DNA of 64,000 nucleotides, from the NCBI GenBank assembly GCA_021209875.1, contig JAGYVD010000009.1, positions 806,001 through 870,000 on the forward strand, read 5' to 3'. A program made the translations under genes and the position numbers. This document shows, piece by piece, positions 37,201 to 49,244 of this stretch. This DNA comes from Rosellinia necatrix (Eukaryota > Ascomycota > Sordariomycetes > Xylariales > Xylariaceae). Under the pieces are notes generated by a model. That model saw only the letters and a program-made list of their open reading frames with translations, was not told the DNA's origin and did no database searches. Within the stretch, counting starts at the first letter, position 1. Each line of letters starts with the position of its first letter.

Positions 37201-37476
37201 AATAATCTGTTTTTTATATTTTTATAACATATTAAACGATTAGTTGCTATTTTAATATTAAAGCTGCAATTTTACGGCTAAACCGCTATTTAATTATATA
37301 CGTATTATAGCCGTTATATTTAATTAAAACAATAATCAGCTTAATAATATTGCAGTTTTTTTGCATGTAATATTTATAAAACTATAACTAGTAAAACTAC
37401 CCTATATTATATATGTTTTAATTATAACAACAATAATAAAAAAAATATACGTGGACTTTACTGATATATATAGCAA

Positions 37477-37886
37477 TAAAAACTTTGCTACTTTATTTAA
37501 GCCGGAAAAACTGTAGCAGATTTATAAAAACAGCGTATATACTATTAAAGTTTGCTAAATTAATTAAAGCTGTTATAATAAAATATTTAAAACAACGTAT
37601 ATATTTAGCTATATAACGTTTTAATTATATAAATCTGTTAATAGATAAGCACTAAAAAAATATACGTTGCTAAAATAGTTAATTAAAACTTTATTAACTA
37701 TTATAGTTTATATATTAATAAGCTAATTAAAAACTTTGCTACTTTATTTAAGCCGCAAAAACTGCTAGCATTAAGTTATATAACGCGGCTTAAACAGCGT
37801 TATATAAAAAAATACTATTTATAAGTTTAAGCTTAAATTAATTAAAGCTGTTATAATAAAAATATTTAAAATAAAGCTTTAAACAG
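37477..37886 (+). repeat. internal direct repeat pair in the AT-rich element
   Basis: A block of about 37 bp at 37477-37513 (AACTTTGCTACTTTATTTAA then GCCG) recurs at 37728-37764. A second block of about 28 bp (AATTAAAGCTGTTATAATAA) at 37557-37588 recurs at 37834-37862. The order is the same and the spacing differs by about 27 bp, so this is a diverged local duplication. Confidence 0.7.
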
Positions 37887-39458
37887 TACTAGTATTTATA
37901 ATATAGTTTATATAAACTTTTTAGCTATAATATATTTATTAAAATAACGACTAAATATTAATTGTTATTTTATAAAGCATAAGTTATAGTTCTGCAGCAA
38001 AAATATTATTTAAAGCTAAAATATATTATAATTTTATTTAAATATATATAGTTTAAAAAGCTTAAAATAATAAATCTGATATTTTTATTGCTAATTTTAT
38101 TTAATCTAATAAAATAAAATTTATTAAAAACAAATATTTAACAACTGTTATATCGACTTATAGATTATATATAAACATTTAAATAAATAATACTGCTATA
38201 TAAAACAAAAAAAATTAAAAGAACAGATTTATTAAATAGCTTATCGAATTAAAATTATATTATTTTAAGCGGGCTATAATTTAAACATTTTTAAAAAACA
38301 AATAAAACAACAAATATTATTATTATAAAAAAACATATAAAAAACAACAAAAATATTGCGTTAAATTTTAATATATTAATTATTAAGCAGCGTATTATGT
38401 TTAAAATTATATAAAAACAATTAAAACTTCGGTAGGATTGTTTATCGTGCTAAAACAACTTTAAGTTATTTAAAAATAAAGCTAAAAAATTATTTAATTA
38501 AATATTTATTTATATATTATTAAAAGTTATAAAATATTATAAAAACTTTAAAAAGTTAAAAATAAAAAATTAAATAATAGTAAGTTTTATAAAGCTTAAT
38601 TTTATAAAGCTGGCTTAAACACAAGCTTAATTTAAAACTTAATTAATTATAAAACAAAAGAAAATTAAACAAGCAAAAATTAATATAAAAAACTTAAATT
38701 ATAAAAATGTTTAAGTACTTTTTAACTTTTACGATAACATTACAAGCTTTAATAATTAAGCTAATTAAAAACTAATTAAAAAAATTTAAAACTAATAATA
38801 TTTTATTAAAAATAAAACAAAAATAGCTAATTATATTATTAAGCGATATTTAATAATAAAACATATTATTAAGTTTTTATTATATAATATTTAAATATTA
38901 ATAATTTAATTAGTATATAAAATATATTATATTTACAATAAAAACAGTATAGTATTACTATATATTTTTATAATAAACAGGACATAAAGTATAAAAACAA
39001 CTAGTTATTAATATAAAACATATTATGCTGCTTATAAAATATAAATTTTAATTTATATATTAAAAAGCAGTAAATCTTTTGTTATAAATATATATAACTA
39101 GTTTTTAATATAAGTACTAATATAAAAATAAAATATTATTATAATAATATTTAAAACTATAATTAAATATAATAATTTTATAACTATAATTAATAAAAAA
39201 TAATAATAATTTTAATATAATTATAAAAACTTATTTATTAAAATTAAAATTGCTTTTGTTATTAATTTTATAATAATTAATATTATTGATCTTATAATAA
39301 CTAAAATTAAAATAGCTTTTGTTATTAATTTTATTATTATAAATATATAAAGCTTTTAGCTAAAATTAATATAAAAAAAATTAAATAAAAATAATAAAAA
39401 AGCAATATAAGCAGTAATAAATGTTTTAATAAATAATTATAAAAACATAATTAAATAT

Positions 39459-39469
39459 AAAAAAAAAAG
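39459..39469 (+). other. putative polypurine tract
   Basis: An 11-base A/G run ends one base before the right LTR, the position where plus-strand priming occurs in LTR retroelements. It may have been richer in G before mutation. It gives the orientation of the element. Confidence 0.45.
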
Positions 39470-39470
39470 T

Positions 39471-39716
39471 TGTTAAAATATAAAAGTACAGATTAAAATA
39501 TAAAAATATATTATTTTACAAACCTACTTAAAAATTTATTAATAACCTACTAGATCTTTTATGCTTTTATTTACGAACTGCTGTATTATTAGCTTCACTT
39601 TTTTTTTTGCTAATTAAGAAATTAAAGTTATATATTAGTCCTAATTTGGAATCCTTGTCGTATTAGCTGTAGCCAGCAATACAATACTATTATTTTGCGT
39701 ACCGCTGGCCCTTACA
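39471..39716 (+). repeat. right LTR, 246 bp
   Basis: Reciprocal of the left LTR: positions 1-96 carry A/T and positions 104-246 carry G/C at the differing sites. It ends CTTACA, followed by AAAGC. Confidence 0.92.
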
Positions 39717-39721
39717 AAAGC
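39717..39721. other. target-site duplication, right copy
   Basis: AAAGC, identical to 25272-25276. Confidence 0.85.
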
Positions 39722-41734
39722 AATGATTCACATTTATGCTCAATCCAGTTTAGTTAGCAGATATAAATTCGTAGGCTGGATTTGCCTTCCCAATACTAGG
39801 GGTCCAAAATTGAGTATATAAATAACATCTACCTTGCATAAATATATAAACAGAGAATACTGCTTTATGTCCATAGCAGTCGGTGGTGGTGGTGGAGGTG
39901 GTGGTACTGCTGCCGCTTCTGCTAACCAGAACCTTCACGACTCTAGGCTTGACAAATATCCATAAATGTTTTCCACCTCTTCTTGAAATACCGTGGTACT
40001 CAAACAGTCTAAAGGCTAGAATTGCCAACTTAAACGAAGAACATAGGAGCGTTACCAAGACAGGTATACTGATACTCTACTTGTAGGTAGCAAGTTTAGT
40101 AAACTTCTTCTTTACGTATTTATTACTCTACGCTGCTAGTGATGTAAATTTCTTCTTTATTTAGTAGTGTCTTGTATGTGTTTTGAGTGAGTAATGCCGT
40201 TGTCTGCTCGTAAGTTCGGAGGGCTATGCAATATCTTGCTGTAAGAATCCGGTAAATATATTGTGGCCATCCCTGGACGGAGCGGCCTTTATATTTGTCG
40301 TCAATAGATGGCATACATAATCGCCCAACTCCGGCCGGCCCCTTGAAACGGCTAAACTGATGCCTTTCTGTAGTTAAGAAGACGTTGAACCCACGAGCAG
40401 ACTAATCTTGCTGGATGATTGTGATACAACAAGCCCTAGTCGGTTGGCATTATAAACGGGGACATTCTTTTTTTTTTCCCAATCTGCCGCGGTATTCAGC
40501 CAGACTCAACCCGACCCCAATCCGCTCTCGGGTGTGGCCGCACAACCGCAGACTTTGTGTCGCGGGCCCCACACCCATGCCCGGACTTAGTAACACGGGT
40601 GCGGAGAGAGGGAGTGTCACGGTCGTCGTTCAAGGCCGGCGAAACACCGGCGAGGCCATCGGAGACGGGTGTTGGGGGCGCATGCGACGCTGACGATGAT
40701 AGGCAGATGGGTGGACAACCGTGCAGGTTCATGTAACGATGTGCAACAGCCAGCCCTCCCCTGCATAAACGTTATTGAGACGAGCAACTCCAAAGGGCCA
40801 TACTGCCGTTTAATTTCGGTAAAAATCATCGGAACTGTAGTATGCTGGGGTGACCTACTTATCCTATTGTGGAAATATGCTGAGATGAGGGAACGGAGCG
40901 AAAGAGATGGGATGGGATTGGCGCTGGCCGGGGCGTGACCCCTTGGGGCAGATTTGTGTAATGAATGCGATTGATATCGATGCTATAATGATAATGTAAG
41001 TGCTATCTAGGTTATATCCCAAGTCACTACCTAGCACTATGTACACTATCTCTCACAAATAGTAGATACCTACCTAGCTAGCGCATGATTGGGGGTTGGC
41101 GCGGTTTGGTTAACTCTTGTCCGGACCAAGCTACATAGTCCAAGAATGACTCACAAACTAGCTAGGTATGTACCTACTGTCGTATCAATCTATTCGATAA
41201 CACTGCGGTTGGTCGTTAGGCATCTAGCGTGTCGTTCCACTCACGCCTCAGTCCAGTCCAGCCGGGGTACGCGGATAAGGTTGCATAGGGAGGGCTGGGA
41301 GTAGCTGACGGAATATAACGTGTTTGGCTTAGTCGCGCCATATAGTTGCAAGGCTTTACAAATACTATCATTGTGGTTCAGTTGGCCGAAGATGGCGTAG
41401 TGTAGATCGAAACTGAGATCCCCGTGGTTGGGGTCTTTCATCATCGATTATGCTCTATTTCGATAATATCACGCAGGCGACAAATAGGCAATGGTCATAT
41501 TTCATTGACGTAGTTCATATATTGTTAAAGAATACACGCGCTCGAACGACGTGTCTTGAGCTTCCGCCCAACGATCTCGTTCCAGGGATGCAAGCTATAG
41601 CTTACTGGGTATATCTGCTCAAACAAAAATAAATCGCAAGTATATTACAGGAAAATAATTTGGGAAATAAGGCCGTGACCTGCGAGCGAGCCTCAGGGGA
41701 TACACAGTCCAGGGTATCCTAAAAGTGTCTGTGG
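39722..41734. other. intergenic, right of the retrotransposon
   Basis: Base composition returns to normal at once. A GGT/GGA run lies at about 39880-39905. The open frames overlap on both strands and look non-coding. TACCTACCTAGCTAGC-type motifs occur near 41070. Confidence 0.5.
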
Positions 41735-43628
41735 CTAGCCAATATCTTCCCCCATGTGGTTCTCCTTTTGCTTTTTCTTGCCAGTAAGCAACGCCCACAG
41801 CTCGTCCCGGAATCGTGTTGGTGGCTCGGTGAACGTAGCCTCGTATGCATCAATCTGGGGCTTCTCCCAGATAAGATCAGCCTCGAGGGGGCTGATAAAC
41901 TTGGTCCTCTTGACGATCTTCCATCCAAAGTACAGCACGATCGCCACGAATGCCATGGTGTAAGGCGGGAAGAAGTCGGCGACGCTCCAATGACCGGGGA
42001 TGAACACCACATAGCCGAAGATGGCCTCGATGAGAATCATGTAGACGAAGGTGATGTAGGCACCATATGGCTGGAAATAGCCGACATAAGGCAAGGTGGA
42101 ACGGTCGATGCCTTGTGCCTTGCACGCCCGGTAGAAGAAGATGTATGTCAAACTAATGCAGATGTAGTTGATCATCGTGGCACCCTGAGTGACAGATTGT
42201 AGTGTCGTGACAGCTGAGGCCGTATTGCCGGAAACCTGGAGGAATGAGAGGAACGGGAAGATCATCACGACTGCGAAGGCGTAAATGGGGATGCCGTTCT
42301 TCATCGTCTTCTTGAAGATGGCGGGTGCTTGCCCATCACACGCCAAACCATGCAAGGATCGCATGGCGCAGTAGACATAAGCATTACCCGCACTAAAGAT
42401 ACTTGTGAGGAGAAGCGCGTTGACTATATGCGGTAGCACGGCCACTCCCATGTTTTGCATCGCAATCACATAAGGGGACCCGTCAGCTGTCCCTGAACCG
42501 TTGTTTAGCTCGGGAGCGTTGTAGGGGATGACGATGCCAACAGCCAATGCGCCGAGGACGAAGAAGACGAAGAATCGCCAGTATACCGTCTTGAAACCGT
42601 TTTTGATATAAATTCGGGGACGCTCTGCTTCTCCAGCGACCATGGCGATGTATTCGGGGCCGACGACGGTAAAGCAGGCCGAGAATAGCGATCCAAGGAA
42701 ACCTTCAAACCTCCCAAGGGTGCCCGTATGAATGTACTCGGCAAAAGCGCCTGGGCTATACCAGTACCGGAATCCGTACGCCTCGTTTTGTGGATTGCCA
42801 CCGACCGCGGTAATAAAGGTGAAAAAGAATACGATAAGGATGAGAAGCAATTTCCCAGACGCGAGCCAAAACTCCGCCTCACTATTGAGAGTCAGCATCT
42901 GGGCGTTTGCCGGGGCCTAAACACGGCCATCATGACGTGATCCGTCAAGAACGCGTTTTGGGCCGGGGTGCTGAGTTGAGATAAGACGGTAGTAAGGCTG
43001 GTAGGGGTATCGAGTAAATGTGTGGATGCAACTCACCCGTAGTATTTCACAGCAACAATGTTGATAGCACTATATACACACCTGTTAGTCATACGGGCAT
43101 CGCAAAGGCCGAAAATAGGGGTTCGTACGCATAGAGTAGAATAACTATAATACATATAGCAGCAACCGGGATTTTATCAGTCCAGAAGGTGATGACTAAA
43201 TTGAGGGCGGTAATCTCGAACGGGATGAGGATGGCCTCGTAGAGGAAGAAGTTCCAGCCGGCAAGGAAACCCAGGGATTCGTCGACCCATCTACCGGCCA
43301 TTCGAATGAAGGAACCGCTAACGGGCATGTAGCAAACCATTTCGGCGAGTGAGTTGTTGATGAGGCAGACCATAAGAGCGTGGACAGAGTAGCCGAGCAA
43401 GAGACTGGCCGGGCCGCCTTTGGCGAGACCGCCGCCGATACTGACGAAGAGACCGGTGCCAATTGTCCCGCCGATGGCGATCAATTGGATTTGCCGGTTG
43501 CCGAGATGACGGTGGAGCTGCCCATCGTGGTCCTCGACGACGCCGTGGATGGAGCCGCTGTTCTGAGATGCCTTGTCATTGGCAGTGCCAGGCCCCTCCG
43601 AGGGCTTATCCGAGAGAGAGGACGCCAT
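41735..43628 (-). CDS. dicarboxylic amino-acid permease-like transporter (Dip5/AgtA type)
   Basis: Three exons in transcription order: 43628-43129, 43069-43037 (33 nt) and 42881-41735, with GT-AG introns and consistent phases, giving 559 aa. It is a plasma-membrane amino acid/proton symporter of the YAT family (APC superfamily). Characteristic segments are HRHLGNRQIQLIAIGGTIGT before and into TM1, PVSGSFIRMAGRWVDESLGF, YEAILIPFEITALN, GRFEGFLGSLFSACFTVVGP, RPRIYIKNGFKTVYWRF and FSAGNAYVYCAMRSL, with about 12 membrane segments. From family knowledge the match is closest to acidic amino-acid carriers such as Dip5 and AgtA; substrate choice is inference. The cytosolic N- and C-termini are hydrophilic as usual. 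The 33-nt middle exon encodes AINIVAVKYYG and is required to keep the frame. Confidence 0.93.
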
Positions 43629-46600
43629 ATCTAGAGCAAGAGGAATAGCTCCGCTAACAGGGCGGAGTATTAGAGCGCGGAAGCAAAATCCCCGAGTAGG
43701 GACGGCCCATTAGCAGAAGGATATTGCAATGCCAATGGCGGACGGGAAATGGGAGGGGGAGGGGGAGGGGAAAGGGGAAGGGGAAGGGGGAAGGGGTAGG
43801 GAAAGAGGAAGAATCCAAAAGTGTCGATGGTTGAGACAAGCAAGCCGGCTCCGGTCAGGCAGACGGGACGGCGTGGTTTATGTACGATGCGCGCTCTCGT
43901 CTGACTTCCGGGGTGCTTTGGCTATCTAAGGGAAGAAGACAGGCGGACGCAAGTTACCAGGTCTTCAGTGCACCTGCATTATCTGCAGCGTGAGAGGTAG
44001 TTAGCCGTAGTAGCCCAGTGTGAGCGCGGGTTGAGAGTCTAGTCTACCTACGCAGGTACCTGCCTATGGTATCATGTAGTTGTGTACACCACCGGACGGA
44101 CTCGGCGCGCGCATCGGGGCATTTCACTGCCCTGCAAGGTACTGTGCAGTACAGTATAGCCTGGATGACTGCCGCGGGTTACCTCCTAGATACCGCTAGT
44201 TACCGGCCCCATTCGAACTGGGACTAATAACGATAACGCCCCAGTTTCTTACGGGACCGGCTTGACTCTGACGGAAGAGTGCGTCCACGAGAGGAGGGAC
44301 GCCATAGTATTATTTTGCGACTACTGCACGACTTCCTACGCTAGTGCGCTCCCTAGACATACGTCCAGGATGGGTGTGATGCCCTTGCGTATGTACCTAC
44401 CGTAGACCCTGCCGACATACATACCATACCAGCCTCGTATGTTAAGAGGTAGGCAGGTATACTGCTCTTTCGACCTAATGGATAATGTAACAGAAATCGG
44501 TGGACAGGGGACCTTATCGTAATGTCCTTCGACTGAGCTATGCCGAGAAGTTGGTAAGTTGGTCGCGATAGATGAATCCTTAATGCAATCCAGCTGCTGC
44601 TGTCACCAATATACTTGTACATCTTCATATAGTAGCATCCCTGTTCCGTTCCACTTAGATGCCCTACAGAACAACATTAATGCCTTCTTTTCGTCACCGA
44701 CGATCATCTACGCTTCCAGCGCCCGGTAGCATCCTACGGTTGTATTCGGTACACGCTCGTCAGCCGTCACTACCCTTCGCTGTGGCCGAAGCTCGCTAGT
44801 GTAGCTTCGAGAAGAAATCTCAAGCGGCAGGCTTACAGCCGATCTACGTCCCGTCACGCTACAGAACCGTAATGCCAAGGCAATCAAGGACTAGGGGCGA
44901 CTGGAGAGGGGAAAAAAAAAGGAAAAAAAAAGGAAAAAGTAAAACTTGATGATATCATTGGATCTTGGTGAAAATCGTCGGTGGTAACGGGAGACTGGCT
45001 CGCCATATTCCGGTACTCAAGGCAGCCTGCTTTTGCTGAGATGGTACGGAGATCGAGCGCTTCGTCGTTGCGGGGAATACATCATCATGTAAGACGGGTC
45101 CTGAGAGCCCCTGCTTATTCTATTGAGCATTAGTTATGGTTCTTTGTTCCGCCCAGGACTGGGCGCCATTGGTGTTGAAGCGGTACGAAGTTCCCTCTCC
45201 ACACGGAGCCGGCTTGCTGGGGCCGCCATGTTCGAAAGGGTTGGTGCGCCTCTGGTGCGCCTCTGGTGCGCGCTCCTCGCCGCTGCTCCACAAGCACACG
45301 AGATCCAAGTGCTGAAAATGGCAAACCTTCCACTGATTGTGATATACAAAGTACAAAAGTACTCGCAAGGGGGGCCTTGTCCAGCCATGGAGCTTGATAA
45401 ACCAATCTGATTTAGCGTATTTATTACTGGATGTATGCGCCGCCGTAGTGTCCCAACCCTTCAATTGAGATGATGTAATGCCTAATTGGAATGCAATGTT
45501 CGCTCTCCTCGAAAGGCCGGGATGACTTTATTTCAAGTACCAGAATAGAAGGAGAACTCCTGTGCATTCCATAGGTAGATTACGCTTGATCTGACTGGGA
45601 TGTCTTCCCAACGGTCGTGGCCTCTCCCAGATCCGTTACCCACCTTTACCTACGCGTGCGACACGCCTGTGCCCTGGAACTTGGAAGGCGAGGCCTGCTA
45701 CGAAATAGTGTACAGAGAAGGATTCCGCCTCCCAGGATGCATCGGCGGTGGATGTATTCTGTGGCACCCCAGCTGGATAGAGCGGCACCACCATGCAGAG
45801 CATCATGGCGATTGCGGCCGTTGATCACAACTTTACAGGCGCTAAGACTATACTATAATTGTCAGGATCGCAGAGGCCGAGCGTTGGCTTCACATGTGGT
45901 TTAACGGTTTTTCTGTGCGTTCGCTACTGGCATTCCAGGCTTCCTCCATAAATAGAAGTTCAATTCAATTAGTGAATTGGCCTAGTTCACTATTTCCCTT
46001 CGTCATCTCCCATCTCCCATCTCCTTGAAGGGTTCCATGTAGCACAAACGCCGTTTGTTGTTGAGACCAATGGCCCCGTGACTACCTCCCTAATGCAGTT
46101 GGCGCTTCGATTTCGATTCACCTGACTTACTTGGATATTCCACGCCCTTCGACGTCGGGAGCGGGGTGAAGCAAGTGAGGCAGTCCAGCCAAACAACTGG
46201 AGAAGATGCCGTGTTCACTTGTCTCACACTTACTAGGGTATCCGTATTTATTATGTACAAAATACTAAATAAAATCGGATGGTTGTGTTGAGAAAGGCTG
46301 GCGAGAAGGGACTCCCGGCCAACCACAGCAAAATCCAACCAATGCACGATGACGACATAGAATAAACGCCAAGGATGACTACCCAGTGTACGGTGTATGT
46401 ATGTATTATGTACCTATTATTCGCCAGTCTAGGTAGGTAGGTACCTCAGTAGGTACCTACCCTGTCCCTTCAAGTTTGTACCCAACGCCAATGTTGCCAA
46501 GGGTAAGTATAGTGTACGATAAGGTCTACATACAAGTACGTGTAGTACCTACCTACCCATGCACCCAGCCAAGACGGTGCATTTGAGAGGGCATCGTACG

Positions 46601-49244
46601 AGGTGAGAATATGCCAGTAGCACGGCGCAGGACCACACACCTACACTACCTACTTGTACCTAGTTATGTCGCCAATGGCAAGGTCAGATAGTGTGGGCCA
46701 AGTTGGGAGCTGCAGGGATTGTGGCTGCCAAAGGGGATTCGGCCTGACGACAACGGACGACAGCGGACGACACTAGATGGGAAAATTCCAAAAACACCAC
46801 AAAGTCTAACTGAGATTGCTGTCATCGAACTAACCAGCGAGATGAGTCGAGTGTGACCCTGCCACCCAGACCCTTTCCCCCATGTATTATATCGGCGCGT
46901 AAGGGACAAGCATTCCCCAGGCTTGGCACCGAGCTACTGCGGGACCATCTGGTCTACTCGCGTCTCGACCGCTCCCCTTCCCCGTGTCTCCCATGTCGTG
47001 CGGAGAGGAGGCATTCCCATTCGTTTGCGCGCAAACCCCCAGAGCTAAACGAACAACTTCTCCGAGCAGCTCTCCCTCCATTTACCCCAAACGACCAAGG
47101 CGGCCGTGGCGGCCGTGGCGACCAAGGCGTTCGGGGGCTCGGTGACTCGGGGATTCGGCAGCTCGGGAGGCTGAGGTCTGACACGCATGCCAACGACATA
47201 CGCCTTGATCTCTTCATCAGCTGCTAAAAGCAGCGCTGGCCATTGCCGTTGGCAAATGTTGGCTTCCCCGCGTCGACGGCATCCACGATGTGGTTCATCC
47301 TATTTCGCTGGAGATCCCCTCCTTTAATGACTCCCCGAGATAACAGCCGCGTTTGGCGCTCAAACTCTTGCCTGGGATCCTATCATCGGAGCACATGCCA
47401 ATACTTAACCTACCTTCATCCAGTAGCAAGTTACGCTATATTCTGATGAGACTATAGTAAATCCGCGTGGCTTGCGCTGGCATTGTGATACCCCCTGACT
47501 TGGCGTGGTCTGGATATGTTGATTACGAGGCAACGCGCAGAATAATAAGTGCCAACTCGCTTTCATAAGAGGAGGCCGGACCAGAATCGGACCAGCGCAT
47601 ACACCCCTACCTCTAATGCTTTCCGAGGCCCGGGGGCATCCAGACCCTCATCACATTCCACTACAATGGTGTATGGTATACATAAGTATTATCCCCAGGT
47701 TCCCAGCGGGATGGAAAGAGTGTTGGGGTCCATCACCTCGCCAATCGGTAGATCATACGGCATACTTCCCAACGACAACTCGCCTAACCTAGAGAAGTTC
47801 AGTTCCCCTGTCTGCATACACTACATACATACCTATGTGCGGTATGTATGTATTCCAATCAACTAGTCTTTATTAGTAAAGCCAGACTACGCGGTCACAA
47901 ATATGGAGTAGTAAGCTACCTCGATATCCTGTCTCCAGCACGCCCTTTCATCTCTACCCCTTATGATAAGCACGAGAAATAACCTCCCTTTATGGTCAAA
48001 TATCCCACTCTCCTGTAGTAACAAGAGGAGACCTCTGAAGGTATTCGCAGCATCCTAATCAGTTGCGCCCTCCTCGCATTCACATAGTAGGTGACTAGTA
48101 TTCATCAAGAATACAGCACGGCTGCGGTGCTCATTTGGCACATGCAGCCAGCTGCCTAACTGTGCAGATTACACTAATTTCACCAAGAGTCAGCAGTGTC
48201 AAACCAGACCTATCTTCTAGCCTAGCCAGGGCTGAGCAATAGCTCCCAGAGGAATAAGATAAGGCAGATAAGATTCAGAGATAGAGATGCCTATCTATGG
48301 CTGGCTGTCTAGGGCCCTTGCCCCTGATTGTTTATTAACCCATAGTTATAACTACTGAGCAGGGGAGGTTCAGAGCGTATCTGACTCAAATCCTGGCCCC
48401 CGGTACTCCTCAAGATAACTAGCCCCTCTCCACTTAGTTTAATGACACTGTACACTCCAAACCAACCTTAAAATCAAGGCTCCTTGCCGCCATACATCCT
48501 GACGACTACTAATCACAGAACAGTAATTACGTCGGAAAGGCTCTCCAGGCAGGCAACCACTCCTTCGGCTACTTTCTGTACACGGGTCATAAATACGCGA
48601 AGGGCTAGGTACATCTGACCGACCGATGGGGAAGAGCCATAAACTGGGAACTACCTACGATAGTGTTTCTTTATCAGTAAGGATAGGTAAACTAGGCATT
48701 CCTTCACTGTGTTGTCGATACTGGAGACGCTAGTAATCTATCACGTGACTAGTTATCCAATCAAAATACCATGCATGATATGCTGGCCTCTTGAATCCGA
48801 TTGGGGAAACTACCTAACCTACCTTGATATTGTTACCAGGGCGGCCAGAGGCATGAGTCGTCGGAAATATATACATGTTGTTATTTACGTCAATTCCTTC
48901 ATAAAGATTTTGCAGAGTGGGTTAATTGCATCTCAGCGGTCACGACTTTAGTCATATTAATAGGAAAATCAGAAATATATTTCTGCTAATCCGCTAAAAT
49001 CGCTGTCTTCATACAAAAGCATGTTATGCTACAGTACAGTAGTAAAGCGTAGTAAAGCCAATTTCTGAAATTCTATCCGAATCCTCCAAAGGGCGCCTTG
49101 CTACTCTAACATGTCGTGCGTGACGTAGAATCGTACTACCAATGACGATCATTACCGCTCTTTTCTAACCGAGATTATGCATGCCAAGACTGTGCGCTGG
49201 AATAAATCATAAACAAAAAGGGCTCGAGATCCAAACTCGAACGC
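43629..49244. other. gene-poor region, 5.6 kb
   Basis: Only short, mutually overlapping frames occur. A GGGGAGG polypurine tract lies at 43745-43810, an A-run cluster at 44911-44938, and three copies of CTCTGGTGCGC at 45242-45274. ACCTAGGTAGGTAGGTACC motifs occur near 46430. A Cys-containing frame of 74 codons (45600-45824, plus) has no recognisable family. The 47.9-49.1 kb part has few frames of any length. Confidence 0.5.

Larger units (their letters stand above)
25277..39716 (+). mobile_element. LTR retrotransposon, heavily RIP-like mutated, 14.4 kb
   Basis: The element is bounded by two gap-free 246-bp direct repeats starting TG and ending CA (TA after mutation in the left copy), with a 5-bp target duplication outside. 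A purine run before the right LTR suggests plus-strand orientation. The interior is extremely A+T-rich with stops in all frames; the longest open frame is under 90 codons in 14 kb, so gag and pol cannot be read and the superfamily cannot be assigned from sequence alone. The length is large for a fungal LTR element, so nested insertions or internal duplications are possible. The mutation pattern is purely transitional between LTRs. The element cannot be autonomous in its present state. Confidence 0.9.

Noticed and set aside
25400..39600. mitochondrial DNA or centromere as the explanation of the AT-rich block
   Set aside because: The LTR pair, target duplication and purely transitional differences show a mutated retroelement. 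I see no rRNA, tRNA or respiratory-chain gene. A centromeric location cannot be judged from one element.
48355..48400. tRNA/SINE-like words (GGTTCAGAGCGTATCTGACTCAAATCC)
   Set aside because: It resembles a D-loop plus anticodon arm, but there is no complete cloverleaf and no A-rich or repeated SINE structure around it.
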